Source of the DNA: an uncultured Oscillospiraceae bacterium
GTDB taxonomy: Bacteria > Bacillota > Clostridia > Oscillospirales > Oscillospiraceae
Length of the DNA stretch: 57,846 bases
NCBI GenBank assembly: GCA_944387015.1
Contig: CALXDH010000016.1
Location: 1 to 57,846 of the forward strand
Direction of reading: 5' to 3'
Below, piece after piece: positions 17,077 to 24,864 of the stretch. The notes under the pieces are model-generated. The model worked only from the letters and a program-made list of their open reading frames with translations, was not told the DNA's origin and did no database searches. The position numbers and the translations under genes are program-made. Numbering within the stretch: the stretch's first letter is position 1; each line of letters starts with the position of its first letter.

Positions 17077-18006
17077 TTACGCCTGAAACATCGGGGTAGA
17101 GAGGTAGCGCTCGCCGCTGTCCGGCAGCAGCGCCACGATGGTCTTGCCCTGATTTTCCGGCCGGCGGGCCAGCTCCGCTGCCGCCCACACGGCGGCCCCG
17201 GAGGTGATGCCCACCAGGATCCCCTCGCGTCTGGCCAGGGCACGCCCCGTCTCGTAGGCGTCCTGATCCGTGACGGTCAGGATCTCGTCCAGAATTCCCC
17301 GGTCCAGATTATCCGGCACGAAATTGGCGCCGATTCCCTGCAGGCCGTGAGGGCCGGCATGGCCCTGCGTCAGCAGCGGAGAGGATGCGGGTTCCACCGC
17401 CACGATCTTTACGTCGGGGTTTTGCTCCTTGAGATACCGGCCTACGCCGCTGATGGTACCGCCGGTGCCCACGCCGGCCACAAAGATGTCCACTTTTCCC
17501 TCGGTATCCTCCCAAATCTCCGGCCCGGTGGTGCGGTAGTGGGCCTCGGGATTGGCGGGGTTGTCGAACTGCCCGGCGATGATGCTGCCGGGGGTCTCCC
17601 GATGCAGCGCCTCAGCCTTGGCCACGGCGCCTGCCATACCTTCGCTGCCGGGAGTGAGCACGATCTCCGCCCCGTAGGCGGCAATGAGGCTGCGCCGCTC
17701 CACGCTCATGGTGTCCGGCATGGTGAGGATCACATGGTATCCCAGGGCAGCACCCACGGCGGCAAGTCCGATCCCGGTGTTTCCGGAGGTAGGTTCAATG
17801 ATGGTGGCGCCGGGAGCGAGTTTTCCCTCCGCCTCCGCCCGGGCGATCATGTTGGCAGCCACCCGGTCTTTGGCGCTGCCAGCGGGATTTTTGCATTCCA
17901 GTTTTGCCAGGAGCGTGGCCTGCAGGCCATGGTCCTTTTCATAGTTACGCAGTTCCAAAAGCGGGGTCCGGCCGATGAGTTCCGTGACACTGCAGGCGAT
18001 CTTCAT
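17077..18006 (-). CDS. cysK: Cysteine synthase A (O-acetylserine sulfhydrylase)
   Basis: CysK makes L-cysteine from O-acetylserine and sulfide with PLP. The 309-residue protein has the Schiff-base lysine in NPAGSAKDR, the substrate loop PTSGNTG, the phosphate-binding GVGTGGTISG and the C-terminal PDSGERYLST. ATG 18006 has GGAGGG upstream; a longer frame to 18048 is not supported. No cysE (serine acetyltransferase) is adjacent. It has its own promoter and is convergent with the macro-domain gene. Confidence 0.93.
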   Translation of the reverse strand: MKIACSVTELIGRTPLLELRNYEKDHGLQATLLAKLECKNPAGSAKDRVAANMIARAEAEGKLAPGATIIEPTSGNTGIGLAAVGAALGYHVILTMPDTMSVERRSLIAAYGAEIVLTPGSEGMAGAVAKAEALHRETPGSIIAGQFDNPANPEAHYRTTGPEIWEDTEGKVDIFVAGVGTGGTISGVGRYLKEQNPDVKIVAVEPASSPLLTQGHAGPHGLQGIGANFVPDNLDRGILDEILTVTDQDAYETGRALARREGILVGITSGAAVWAAAELARRPENQGKTIVALLPDSGERYLSTPMFQA

Positions 18007-18036
18007 GAATGGTCCCTCCATATTTAAGATGCTCCT

Positions 18037-18065
18037 ATCATATACCACGAAGCGCCTCTGCGCAA
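18037..18065 (-). promoter_or_regulatory. Promoter of cysK
   Basis: On the minus strand TTGCGC (18060-18065), a 17-base spacer and TATGAT (18037-18042) lie about 30 bases before the start codon. Confidence 0.6.
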
Positions 18066-18100
18066 GCAGGGATTCACCACCGTTTTCCGGGCAAACAGAA

Positions 18101-18127
18101 TCCCGGCACCGCTTTGCGGTGCCGGGA
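18101..18127 (-). terminator. Terminator of the sigV-rsiV operon
   Basis: A perfect 12-bp stem (18101-18112/18116-18127) with a 3-base loop lies 15 bases past the rsiV stop; on the minus strand it is followed by TTCTGTTT, a moderate T-run. Confidence 0.65.
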
Positions 18128-18141
18128 AGGTATGATCGCGC

Positions 18142-18990
18142 TTATTTGGTAATCTCAAACTCCACGGTCCCCATGGCTCCGTTGGCCACCATATACGGCG
18201 GGAACACCACCACGACATTGCCCGCCTCGTTGAGGTAGAACTGGGTGCTCTCATCCACCGTGGTAAAGCCGCCCGCATCAGGGGCAAAGTACACAGAGGG
18301 ATCCTCCGCCGCATCCATCTGCGCCCGGATGCTCTCGTTGCAGGTTTCCACCCAGTCTTCACCCAGGACGTCCTGCAGCGTCAGTTCCCGGTCATTTTCC
18401 AGATCCAGGTTATAATAGGTCTGCTCCTGGTAGGCAGCAGCAAAGGAAACCGCGCTTTCCACCACGAAGGAAACCGTCTCGTCGGTCTGGGACTTGACTT
18501 CATAGGTGACAGTGACCTTGTTGTTGTGCTGCGCCCATTCCTCCTCGGTACCGCCGGTGGCAAAATAGGCTTCCTTATACTCCGCGATCAGCTGTTCACC
18601 TTCGGCGATCTTGGCGTCCACACGCTCCTGGATCTCCGCGTTCACCTGCTCCGCCAGCTCTCCGCCGGTGACGCCGGGCTGCTTCACCTCCAGCGTGCGG
18701 TCCTCTGTCTCATCGGTGAAGCTACGCACCGTCAGCACCTGGAACAGTCCTCCCAGCACCGGCACATCCGCAGCGGCCGCCGCCACCGTAGGCGATACGT
18801 TCAGCATGCCCACCATCACTACAAAGCACGCAGCTACCGCGCCGACGGATCGTTTCCAGCTCCGCTGCCGCTTTGCGCTGCGCCGCGCCTCTCTGCCCTG
18901 CCGGATACCGGCCTGGACCCGTTCTTCCAATTCTTCCGGAATGGGGATCTGCTCATACGCCTCTTTGGCCTTTTCAAATTCGTTCATCAT
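18142..18990 (-). CDS. rsiV: Anti-sigma factor, RsiV-like
   Basis: A 282-residue single-pass membrane protein resembling Bacillus subtilis RsiV. A cytoplasmic N-terminal segment (residues 1-47, with IPIPEELEERV) would hold the sigma factor; one membrane helix spans about 49-66; then comes the RsiV-like boundary NVSPTVAAAAADVPVLGG, and an outside domain of the DUF3298 type (about 100-280, with FPPYMVANGAMG near the end). In RsiV this outside domain binds lysozyme, which permits signal-peptidase cleavage and release of the sigma factor. The start overlaps the sigma-factor stop by four bases (two adjacent ATG codons; either may be used). Lysozyme as the signal is inferred from homology. Confidence 0.82.
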   Translation of the reverse strand: MMNEFEKAKEAYEQIPIPEELEERVQAGIRQGREARRSAKRQRSWKRSVGAVAACFVVMVGMLNVSPTVAAAAADVPVLGGLFQVLTVRSFTDETEDRTLEVKQPGVTGGELAEQVNAEIQERVDAKIAEGEQLIAEYKEAYFATGGTEEEWAQHNNKVTVTYEVKSQTDETVSFVVESAVSFAAAYQEQTYYNLDLENDRELTLQDVLGEDWVETCNESIRAQMDAAEDPSVYFAPDAGGFTTVDESTQFYLNEAGNVVVVFPPYMVANGAMGTVEFEITK

Positions 18991-19466
18991 CTTTCCTCGC
19001 TTTCCAGTGTTACCCGCAGTTTTTTCAACCCCGTGTACAGCCTCGTCTTTACCGTGCTCAGCGGCACGCCGGTAACGGCACTGATCTCCTTCAAAGACAG
19101 TTCCTCATAGAAACGCAGCTTCACGATGGTCCCCACCTCCGCCGGCAGGGCGTCCACCCGCTGTGCCAGGGTGCCGTCTGAGGGAAGGGGATCCTCATAA
19201 CTCCCCGTGTCCAGAGCCTCCGGGGGTACCAGTGTTACCCGTTTTCGGCAGCGCAGCTGGTCCATGCACACGTTTACCAAGATACGGTAAAACCATGTCC
19301 GAAGGGCGTCTGCATCCTGCAAGCCATCCTGCTTTTCCAGTGCCCTGCAGACAGCGGTCTGTACCGCGTCCAGGGCCTCTTCCCTGTTTTTCAGATAACT
19401 GTATGCCAGACGGTAAAACCGGACTTGGTTTTCCACAATGAAAGCCGTCAGTTTTTCCTCTTTCAC
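18987..19466 (-). CDS. sigV: ECF RNA polymerase sigma factor, SigV-like
   Basis: A 159-residue extracytoplasmic-function sigma factor. Region 2 covers about residues 12-75 (FYRLAYSYLKNREEALDAVQ, then RTWFYRILVNVCMDQLR), and region 4 about 108-155, with the helix-turn-helix LSLKEISAVTGVPLSTVKTR. It starts with GTG at 19466 behind AAAGGA. Its stop overlaps the rsiV start by four bases, the usual sigma/anti-sigma coupling. A promoter of ECF type lies about 40 bases upstream, suggesting that the sigma factor activates its own operon. Confidence 0.88.
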   Translation of the reverse strand: MKEEKLTAFIVENQVRFYRLAYSYLKNREEALDAVQTAVCRALEKQDGLQDADALRTWFYRILVNVCMDQLRCRKRVTLVPPEALDTGSYEDPLPSDGTLAQRVDALPAEVGTIVKLRFYEELSLKEISAVTGVPLSTVKTRLYTGLKKLRVTLESEER

Positions 19467-19507
19467 GTTTCATGTCCTTTCCGCACTTTTGTCCGTTCTG
19501 CCTGATA

Positions 19508-19534
19508 GACGAGGCAGCAGCGCAAAAAGTTTGC
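19508..19534 (-). promoter_or_regulatory. Candidate ECF (SigV-type) autoregulatory promoter
   Basis: On the minus strand GCAAAC (19529-19534) is followed after 17 bases by CGTC (19508-19511) and then TATC. The AAC and CGTC elements match the general ECF pattern. No good housekeeping pair was found closer to the gene. Confidence 0.55.
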
Positions 19535-19604
19535 GATGAACGAAATTTTTGTAGCGGGGCGCTTTCTTATGCACTCTGGGCTTCCCCGCCTGGAAAAGCG
19601 TCCA

Positions 19605-19628
19605 GGGGGCCGGCAGATACCGGCCCCC
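19605..19628 (-). terminator. Hairpin after the first exporter operon
   Basis: A 9-bp all-GC stem (19605-19613/19620-19628) lies just below the permease stop codon. The T-run on the minus strand is delayed (GGACGCTTTT), so termination is likely but not textbook. Confidence 0.5.
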
Positions 19629-19634
19629 CTTTAT

Positions 19635-20879
19635 TCAGTCATAACGAAGCGCGTCGATGGGATTGAGCTTTGCCGCCTTGTTGGCCGGCAGGTAGCCGAA
19701 GAGGATCCCGATGCCCACGCTGACGCCAAAGCTCACCAGCACGGCGCCGGTGGTGGGCGTTGCGCTGAATGTCACATTGCTGCCCACACCCATCTGGGAC
19801 ACCAGCACGCCGCCGATAAGGCTTCCCACCACTGTGGCCACCAGGCACCCGAAGAGGATGCCCACCACACCGCCGATGGCAGAGGTGGTGCCCGCCTCGA
19901 TGATAAACTGCCAGCGGATGTCCCGCCGCTTGGCTCCCAGGGATTTTCGGATCCCGATCTCCCGGGTCCGCTCCGTGACGGATACCAGCATAATGTTCAT
20001 GATCCCGATGCCTCCCACCAGCAGCGAGATGGCCGCGATGGCAACCAGTACCAGCATGGCAACGCCCATCATGGCATTGATCATCTGCACCTGCTCAGCC
20101 ATGGTCATGGTATAGTAAGCATTTTCATCCTGGTAATAGTCATAGAGGCAGTCGTCAATGACGGTCTTGGCGGCAGCCGCCGTATCCCGGCTGGTAGCCA
20201 TGAACATGTAGAGGTTTACGGCACGGCTGCCCATGAGTTTGAGGGCGTTGTTGTAGGAGATGTAGATCTGGTCATCCCGTCCGCCCTCCTGCAGCGTGTC
20301 GCCGCTTTGCCGGAGCACCCCTACCACCGTATAGGGCACGCCCCCGATGCTGATGGTCTGCCCCAGGGCGTCGCCGCCGAAGGCATCCTGCGCAAGGTAG
20401 GCTCCCAGAACACACACGTTCTGGCTGCGCTCCACGTCGATGTACTGGAGAAACCGCCCCTGGGCCAATGTCTCACCGTCCAGCGTGGCTTGGGTATCCT
20501 GCTTGTACATGACTTCACTGACGCCATAAATGGTGGTCCGCTCATACTCGGTAGCGCCGTGGCGGATCCGGGCATTGGTGGCCACATAGGGGGAAACGCC
20601 GGAGAGCACCTCCGGATGGTCATCCACCAGCTCATACATCCGCTCCGGGTCCAGCAGCATGGTCGTACCGTCGCCCCGACCATAGACATAGGTCTGGATC
20701 AGATTGACGCCCATGCTCTCCACCTGCTGGTCCACCATCTTCTGCAGTCCGTTGCCCAGAGAGATGATGATGATCACCGCTCCCACACCGATGATGATGC
20801 CCAGCATGGTAAGAAAGGCCCGCATTTTACTGGTCCGCAGGGACTTGACCGCCAGCTTGAAATACTGGGTGATATTCAT
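19635..20879 (-). CDS. MacB-like ABC exporter permease (exporter 1)
   Basis: A 414-residue permease of the MacB/FtsX kind: one N-terminal membrane helix ([20 protein letters not shown]), a large extracytoplasmic MacB_PCD domain (about 45-270), then three C-terminal helices with [20 protein letters not shown] and the closing KAAKLNPIDALRYD. ATG 20879 overlaps the ATPase stop by four bases. MacB-type exporters work as mechanotransmitters with an adaptor rather than as classic channels. The cargo, such as a peptide, antibiotic or lipid, cannot be told. Confidence 0.88.
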   Translation of the reverse strand: MNITQYFKLAVKSLRTSKMRAFLTMLGIIIGVGAVIIIISLGNGLQKMVDQQVESMGVNLIQTYVYGRGDGTTMLLDPERMYELVDDHPEVLSGVSPYVATNARIRHGATEYERTTIYGVSEVMYKQDTQATLDGETLAQGRFLQYIDVERSQNVCVLGAYLAQDAFGGDALGQTISIGGVPYTVVGVLRQSGDTLQEGGRDDQIYISYNNALKLMGSRAVNLYMFMATSRDTAAAAKTVIDDCLYDYYQDENAYYTMTMAEQVQMINAMMGVAMLVLVAIAAISLLVGGIGIMNIMLVSVTERTREIGIRKSLGAKRRDIRWQFIIEAGTTSAIGGVVGILFGCLVATVVGSLIGGVLVSQMGVGSNVTFSATPTTGAVLVSFGVSVGIGILFGYLPANKAAKLNPIDALRYD

Positions 20880-21619
20880 GCCCCCGCCTCCTCTCCGCAT
20901 GCCTCCGGCTGGACCACGGCCCGGGGATCGCCGGCGTCTCCGTCGTAAATGATCCGGCCGTCCTGAAGCCGGACGATACGCCGGGCCTTGACAGCGATGG
21001 AATTGTCATGGGTGATGAGGACCACTGTATCCCCCTCCCGGTTGAGCTTCTGGAGGAATCCCAGCACCTCCCGTCCGGTCCGGGAGTCCAGGGCTCCGGT
21101 GGGCTCGTCGGCCAGGATAACCGAGGGGTTCCCTGCCAGCGCCCGGGCGATAGAGACCCGCTGCTGCTGACCGCCGGAGAGCTGGCTGGGCAGATGGCGC
21201 CGTTTGTCGGCAAGGCCCACCCTCTCCAATGACTCCACAGCCCGGGCATGCCGCTCTTCACTGCCGATCCCCGCATAGAGCAGCGGCAGCTCCACATTTT
21301 CCTGGACAGTGAGCTTGGGGATCAGGTTGTACTGCTGGAAAATGAATCCCAGCATCCGGTTGCGGATTTCCGCCTGCTGATCGTCTCCCATGGTGGACAC
21401 ATCGATGCCCCCCAGGTGATAGGTGCCGGAGGTGGGGACGTCCAGGCAGCCGATGATGTTCATGGCCGTGGACTTACCGGAGCCGGACTGGCCCACGATG
21501 GCCACGAACTCTCCCTGGTCGATGGTGAGGCTCACGCCGTCCAGGGCATGGACCTCCTCGTCACCCATGGGGTAGATCTTGTAAACGTCCTTCAGTTCAA
21601 TCAGATGCCCCAAGGCCAT
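20876..21619 (-). CDS. MacB/LolD-type ABC exporter ATPase (exporter 1)
   Basis: A 247-residue ATPase with Walker [11 protein letters not shown]-loop [10 protein letters not shown], signature [15 protein letters not shown], Walker [13 protein letters not shown] and switch histidine in LITHD. The closing GEEAGA tail lies in the overlap with the permease start. It follows the adaptor gene with a one-base overlap, so adaptor, ATPase and permease are translationally coupled. Confidence 0.92.
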   Translation of the reverse strand: MALGHLIELKDVYKIYPMGDEEVHALDGVSLTIDQGEFVAIVGQSGSGKSTAMNIIGCLDVPTSGTYHLGGIDVSTMGDDQQAEIRNRMLGFIFQQYNLIPKLTVQENVELPLLYAGIGSEERHARAVESLERVGLADKRRHLPSQLSGGQQQRVSIARALAGNPSVILADEPTGALDSRTGREVLGFLQKLNREGDTVVLITHDNSIAVKARRIVRLQDGRIIYDGDAGDPRAVVQPEACGEEAGA

Positions 21620-23229
21620 CAGCCTCCCATCACACCGGTCTGGCTCTCCATGAGCACCGTTTCACCCGCCTCCAGGCCGGAGGTGATCTCAATGTAGTTT
21701 TCATCGTTGATCCCCAGGGTCACAGCCCGCTCTTCCACCTTGGAGGGATCGGCAACGGTCACGCCATCCTCCGCCAGAGCGCCGGGCAGGGCCACCTGCA
21801 CCGTATTGCCCCGGCTCACCGCGCCCACCGGTACACTGACGGCGTCTTCCACCGTCTCACCGATGATGCTGGCGGACACATTCATGCCGGGTTTCAGATC
21901 GCCGTAGTCCTGCAGCACGATGGTGACCGGATAGTTGGTAAAACCGTCCGTCGTGGTTCCGTTGATGCTCACCCGGTCCACCACGCCGGTGAAGGTCTTG
22001 CCGGGCACGGCACTGCAGGTGATCTCCACGCTCTGTCCCACTTTTACCTTGGCGATGTCCAGCTCGCTGACATTCATCTCCATCTTCAGATGACTCAGGT
22101 CATAGATCACCGCCAGCGTACCGGAGGACACGCCGTCTACCTTATCGCCCGCCTTGAAGGTCTTTTCGATGACGGTGCCGGAAATGGGGGACTTGATGGT
22201 GTAGCTGTCCAGATTCTCCGCGGCGCTGCTGGCGGAGAGCTGGGCGGACTCCAGATTCAGCCGGGCACTTTCCAGGCTGTCCCGCAGGCTTTCGGAGTCC
22301 AGATTGCAGAGAGTCTCTCCCTTGGTGACCGTGCTGCCGGAGAGCTTGGTAAACCCATTGACGGTACCAGCCCCCATGGCGTACACCACGGAAGACGCAG
22401 GCATGGTGACGCTGGCGTTTCCGTAGCTGGAGTAGCTGCCGATCACCGCGGAGGCAGTGAAGGAATCGGAGACGATGCCGGGGTTTTCCAGCTTCACCCG
22501 AACAGAACAGGCCTGCAGGCCGTTGCTGGTGATGGTTGTGGAGTCGGACACGGACACCACGGACCCCTGGACAGAGCCGTCGAAGTTTCCGATGAAGATG
22601 GTGGCCGGCTGCCCCACATAAAACGCGCTGGTAGCGGTAAAGGGGAAGAGGAAGTCAATGGTCAGATCGGTGCTGGCCACGATCTTGCAAAGTTCCGTCC
22701 CGGCGCTGACGCTGTCACCGTTTTGCACATAGACCGCACTGATGGTGCCGGAAATGGTGGCAGAGGGCTTCAGCGCCTCCTGGGCCTGCTGATACTGCAG
22801 CTTGGCCTGTTCCACGGAGATCCCCGCCCGGCTGACGGACTCCTGGGCGTCGCCGCTGTCCAGGGTGTAGAGCAGGGCATCCTTCTCCACCAGGTCATCC
22901 TCCTCAAAGGGAGCAGAAAGGATCTCGCCGGTGACCAGCGTGGTCACCTGGTAGGAGTCGGCAGGCTCCAGCGTGGCGGTGCCGCTGACAGAAGTGGTCA
23001 GATCCCGGACCTCTGCATTCACCGCCTGATACAACACCCCTGCGCCGGCAGGCGAGCCCATGCCCCGCAGGACGAATGTCCACACCAGCGCCGCGACTAC
23101 CACCAAGATCACCAGCACCTTCACCCAGCGCCGCTTCTTTCCGCCCCGGAACAGCTTCCTTTTCTTTTTCTCCTCCGCCGCAGGCACCGGTGCCTGGACG
23201 GACTGCTCTGCATGCATCAATTCTTCCAT
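21619..23229 (-). CDS. MacA-like membrane-fusion adaptor (exporter 1)
   Basis: A 536-residue adaptor with a basic cytoplasmic start (KKKRKLFRGGKKRRW), one membrane helix (about 36-52) and an extracytoplasmic part with biotinyl-lipoyl halves, a coiled-coil hairpin (about 245-275, ESLRDSLESARLNLESAQLS) and beta-barrel domains. In MacAB-type systems of Gram-positives such adaptors stimulate the ATPase and contact cargo outside the membrane. The gene lies 24 bases after the TetR gene, so the TetR promoter and operator very probably drive the whole exporter. Confidence 0.85.
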   Translation of the reverse strand: MEELMHAEQSVQAPVPAAEEKKKRKLFRGGKKRRWVKVLVILVVVAALVWTFVLRGMGSPAGAGVLYQAVNAEVRDLTTSVSGTATLEPADSYQVTTLVTGEILSAPFEEDDLVEKDALLYTLDSGDAQESVSRAGISVEQAKLQYQQAQEALKPSATISGTISAVYVQNGDSVSAGTELCKIVASTDLTIDFLFPFTATSAFYVGQPATIFIGNFDGSVQGSVVSVSDSTTITSNGLQACSVRVKLENPGIVSDSFTASAVIGSYSSYGNASVTMPASSVVYAMGAGTVNGFTKLSGSTVTKGETLCNLDSESLRDSLESARLNLESAQLSASSAAENLDSYTIKSPISGTVIEKTFKAGDKVDGVSSGTLAVIYDLSHLKMEMNVSELDIAKVKVGQSVEITCSAVPGKTFTGVVDRVSINGTTTDGFTNYPVTIVLQDYGDLKPGMNVSASIIGETVEDAVSVPVGAVSRGNTVQVALPGALAEDGVTVADPSKVEERAVTLGINDENYIEITSGLEAGETVLMESQTGVMGG

Positions 23230-23253
23230 CGTACTCTCTCCTTTTTCCTTCGC

Positions 23254-23889
23254 TCAGTCCCGTGCCTCAGAGGATTGCCCTTTGTCCAGGCCCATTCCCC
23301 GGCGCAGGATCTCCAGCATGTTCTGCAGGCGCTCCCGGGTATCGGGAGCGCCTCCGGCCTGTATGCCGGCATACAGCAGCGGCGCCGTTACCGTCAGCAG
23401 GATCCCCAGCATGTCGCCCAGATCTCCCTCCCGGCGCGGATCCAGCACATCTGGATTCACCTGCTCCTTCAATCGCCGCAGCACCTGTCCGGTATCCACC
23501 ATGGCGAGGATCGTGTTCTTGTGGATCCCGCTGTTACAGCTGAGGATGGCCGTCATAGCGCCCATACCGCCCAGTCCCTGCTCTTCCCGTTTGGCACAGG
23601 TATAGTCGTACATCCGCAGCAGCGCCGCAAAAATATCGCCGTGCTCCCGCAGCAGCGCTTCTTCCAGCACCATCACCATCTGATCCACGTATCCGCTGAG
23701 GACATACCGGAACAGCTCTTCCTTGTCGGTGAAGTACATGTAAAAGCTTCCCCGGGGGATCCCCGCGTCTTTGATGATCTGGTTGATGGACGCCTCGGTG
23801 TAGGGCCGCTGGGAAAATTCCCGGGTGGCCGCCTCCAGCAGTTTTTCCTGCTTTTGCGCCGGCAGATTCAAAAATGTACTGCTTGGCAT
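23254..23889 (-). CDS. TetR-family regulator of exporter 1
   Basis: A 211-residue TetR protein with its helix-turn-helix at about residues 15-60 (KLLEAATREFSQRPYTEASI, then QIIKDAGIPRGSFYMYFTDK). The C-terminal ligand domain is of no recognised subtype. It is the first gene of a four-gene unit with the adaptor, ATPase and permease. About 95-135 bases upstream lie a promoter and a 45-bp palindrome of two TetR-like operators, so autorepression relieved by an exporter substrate is the simplest model. Confidence 0.88.
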   Translation of the reverse strand: MPSSTFLNLPAQKQEKLLEAATREFSQRPYTEASINQIIKDAGIPRGSFYMYFTDKEELFRYVLSGYVDQMVMVLEEALLREHGDIFAALLRMYDYTCAKREEQGLGGMGAMTAILSCNSGIHKNTILAMVDTGQVLRRLKEQVNPDVLDPRREGDLGDMLGILLTVTAPLLYAGIQAGGAPDTRERLQNMLEILRRGMGLDKGQSSEARD

Positions 23890-23981
23890 AGCACCCTTCC
23901 TTTCTATCTACGAATTGCCGCCCCGTGTTTCTTCAATTCCAAAACAAGTTTCTTCCAGTCTTGCAGGGACAGCTAAAAAAT

Positions 23982-24026
23982 AATATGACAACCTGTCATG
24001 TATGATACATGACAGGTTGTCATATT
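23982..24026. promoter_or_regulatory. Perfect 45-bp palindrome, double TetR operator
   Basis: Two perfect 22-base arms (23982-24003 and 24005-24026) meet at a single central base. Each arm holds its own dyad, TGACA-N3-TGTCA, at 23986-23998 and 24010-24022, with centres 24 bp apart. It overlaps the spacer, -10 and start region of the minus-strand promoter. Confidence 0.8.
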
Positions 24027-24030
24027 GCAA
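24002..24030 (-). promoter_or_regulatory. Promoter of the tetR-exporter 1 operon
   Basis: On the minus strand TTGCAA (24025-24030), a 17-base spacer and TATCAT (24002-24007). The spacer contains one operator dyad and the second lies just past the -10 box. Confidence 0.65.
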
Positions 24031-24058
24031 GAGGGAACGCTGTCTCTTCACAATTTAT

Positions 24059-24736
24059 TTACACCCGTGCATACAGCGGCTCTCCCCGCTGATACGGTTG
24101 GGAACGGTAAGTCACAGAGGCGATGGGCCGGCCGGAGAGTCCGTATTTGGGATGGGTCCCGAAGAGATCCACATAGTCTGCCAGATCATCCCGCTCCGCC
24201 GCCATGGCGTCCAGCAGCCCCGCGGCAGCCCGGGCGTCGTCCACCGCCCGGTGGCTGTTCACCGCATTCTGTAATCCATAGGCCTCGATGGCGTTGCAAA
24301 GCTTGTGGGGATAGTCCCGCCGGTCCCGATACACCGTCAGCGCATCCAGAAAACGGGGCCGCCGCAGCACCCCTACTAAGTCAAAGGGCCGCAGGAAATG
24401 ATAGAGGAAGTTCAAATCAAACTGAGCATTGTAAGCTACCAGAAGCGGAGCCTCGCAGCCTTCCAGCAGCCCGCAGAACTGCTCCGCTGCCGTCTGCTTT
24501 TCCACCCCCTCCGCTTCCAGCTGTTCCGGCGTAATGCCGGTGAGGTCCGTAATGAAGGGCGGCAGGGTCCGTCCCGGAGAGAGGCGGATCAGGCAGTCCA
24601 TGCTCTCCCGCTCCTCTCCGGCCTCCAGGCTGACAGCGCCCAGCTCGATGATCTCGTCCCTGGCAAAGTCAATGCCGGTGGTCTCTGTATCAAAGACGAC
24701 GATCCGGTCAAACCGCTCCCATAAACAAGTTTTCAT
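24059..24736 (-). CDS. DnaQ-type 3'-5' exonuclease domain protein
   Basis: A 225-residue DEDDh exonuclease, like the epsilon/PolC proofreading domain. Exo I is FDTETTG, Exo II is NAQFDLNF, and Exo III is HRAVDDARA with the catalytic histidine and aspartate. No polymerase part is attached, so a free-standing role in proofreading, repair or RNA trimming is possible. It is a single gene between the fhs terminator and the TetR operator region. Confidence 0.88.
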   Translation of the reverse strand: MKTCLWERFDRIVVFDTETTGIDFARDEIIELGAVSLEAGEERESMDCLIRLSPGRTLPPFITDLTGITPEQLEAEGVEKQTAAEQFCGLLEGCEAPLLVAYNAQFDLNFLYHFLRPFDLVGVLRRPRFLDALTVYRDRRDYPHKLCNAIEAYGLQNAVNSHRAVDDARAAAGLLDAMAAERDDLADYVDLFGTHPKYGLSGRPIASVTYRSQPYQRGEPLYARV

Positions 24737-24787
24737 GTAATGTTCTCCTTGCAGGTCTCAGGTTTTCCACACCCCAGGCAGAAAAGA

Positions 24788-24813
24788 GCGGCCCCGTCCA
24801 AAGGCGGGGCCGC
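24788..24813 (-). terminator. Terminator of fhs
   Basis: A 9-bp GC stem (24788-24796/24805-24813) is followed on the minus strand by TCTTTTC. Confidence 0.75.
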
Positions 24814-24864
24814 CTGAACGCTCTGGCGTATCGGTCTTTCGCTGCGGGACAAATACCCCGGCGA

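Noticed and set aside
23982-24026. The 45-bp palindrome as a terminator of the exonuclease gene
   Set aside because: A T-rich stretch does follow on the minus strand, but the stem is AT-rich, and a promoter plus two internal dyads fit an operator far better. Some termination activity cannot be excluded.
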